Shown one piece after another: positions 5,506 to 5,525 of a stretch of DNA of 5,525 bases. The notes below the pieces were generated by a model. It saw nothing but the letters and a program-made list of their open reading frames with translations. It ran no database searches and was not told where the DNA came from. Each line of letters starts with the position of its first letter. Within the stretch, counting starts at the first letter, position 1. The position numbers and the translations under genes are program-made. Origin of the DNA: Desulfobacula sp. (GTDB taxonomy: Bacteria; Desulfobacterota; Desulfobacteria; Desulfobacterales; Desulfobacteraceae); contig JAOZRF010000220.1 of the NCBI GenBank assembly GCA_029940245.1, forward strand, positions 1 to 5,525, in the 5' to 3' direction.

Positions 5506-5525
5506 TTTACGGCGTAGATATCGTG

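Larger units (their letters stand above)
5011..5525. other. Gene-free upstream region of aprBA, rich in repeats and dyads
   Basis: I find no convincing coding sequence on either strand over these 515 bases; stops are frequent and there is no recognisable protein. It holds the sigma-54-type promoter and inverted repeat near 5230-5254, the paired GGCGCC palindromes at 5351-5378, a 12-base direct repeat (5335-5346 and 5494-5505) and a related GGATAA motif (5272-5287 and 5425-5440). A sigma-70-like TTGACA is on the minus strand at 5142-5147, but no good -10 box sits at the right distance. The aprB leader from the predicted start near 5220 would be about 210 bases. Confidence 0.7.

Overview
The window looks like chromosome from an anaerobic sulfate-reducing bacterium of the Desulfobacterota, most likely the Desulfobacteraceae/Desulfobacterales. 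The anchor is a clear aprB-aprA pair encoding the two subunits of dissimilatory adenylylsulfate (APS) reductase. The AprA motifs (SQEV...FIPAR, SHSGASGAW, WPPYGKVKPIP) fit my recollection of the Desulfobacter-type lineage better than the Desulfovibrio type. The base composition is moderately AT-rich. No mobile element, CRISPR array, tRNA or rRNA was recognised.

Layout from left to right. (1) Positions 1-924, minus strand: the N-terminal 308 residues of a PAS-AAA+ sigma-54 enhancer-binding regulator, cut by the window edge before its DNA-binding domain. (2) 925-1129: an AT-rich divergent intergenic region with a dyad and a -24/-12-like element facing right. (3) 1130-1921, plus strand: a YkgJ-type cysteine-cluster protein with a GTG start. 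(4) 1877-1929: a nested inverted repeat between convergent genes, a possible shared terminator. (5) 1931-2469, minus strand: two small, translationally coupled genes of unknown function, the second a zinc-ribbon-like protein. (6) 2501-2541: a long hairpin in the aprA 3' region. (7) 2604-5010, minus strand: aprA and, upstream of it, aprB. (8) 5011-5525: about 515 bases without a convincing gene, holding a sigma-54-type promoter on the minus strand inside a perfect inverted repeat, two palindromes set 20 bp apart, and other repeated motifs.

How the parts may fit together. AprBA reduces APS to sulfite and AMP in the cytoplasm during sulfate respiration. It usually receives electrons from the QmoABC membrane complex, and its substrate is made by Sat. 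Neither sat nor qmo lies next to aprBA here, which is an unusual arrangement. The most interesting regulatory signal is a pair of -24/-12-like elements, one before the YkgJ gene and one upstream of aprB, that agree at 14 of 16 positions. A sigma-54 activator with a cysteine-rich PAS domain is divergent from the first of them. This suggests, without proving, that APS reductase and the cysteine-cluster protein share sigma-54 control in response to a redox or metabolic signal.
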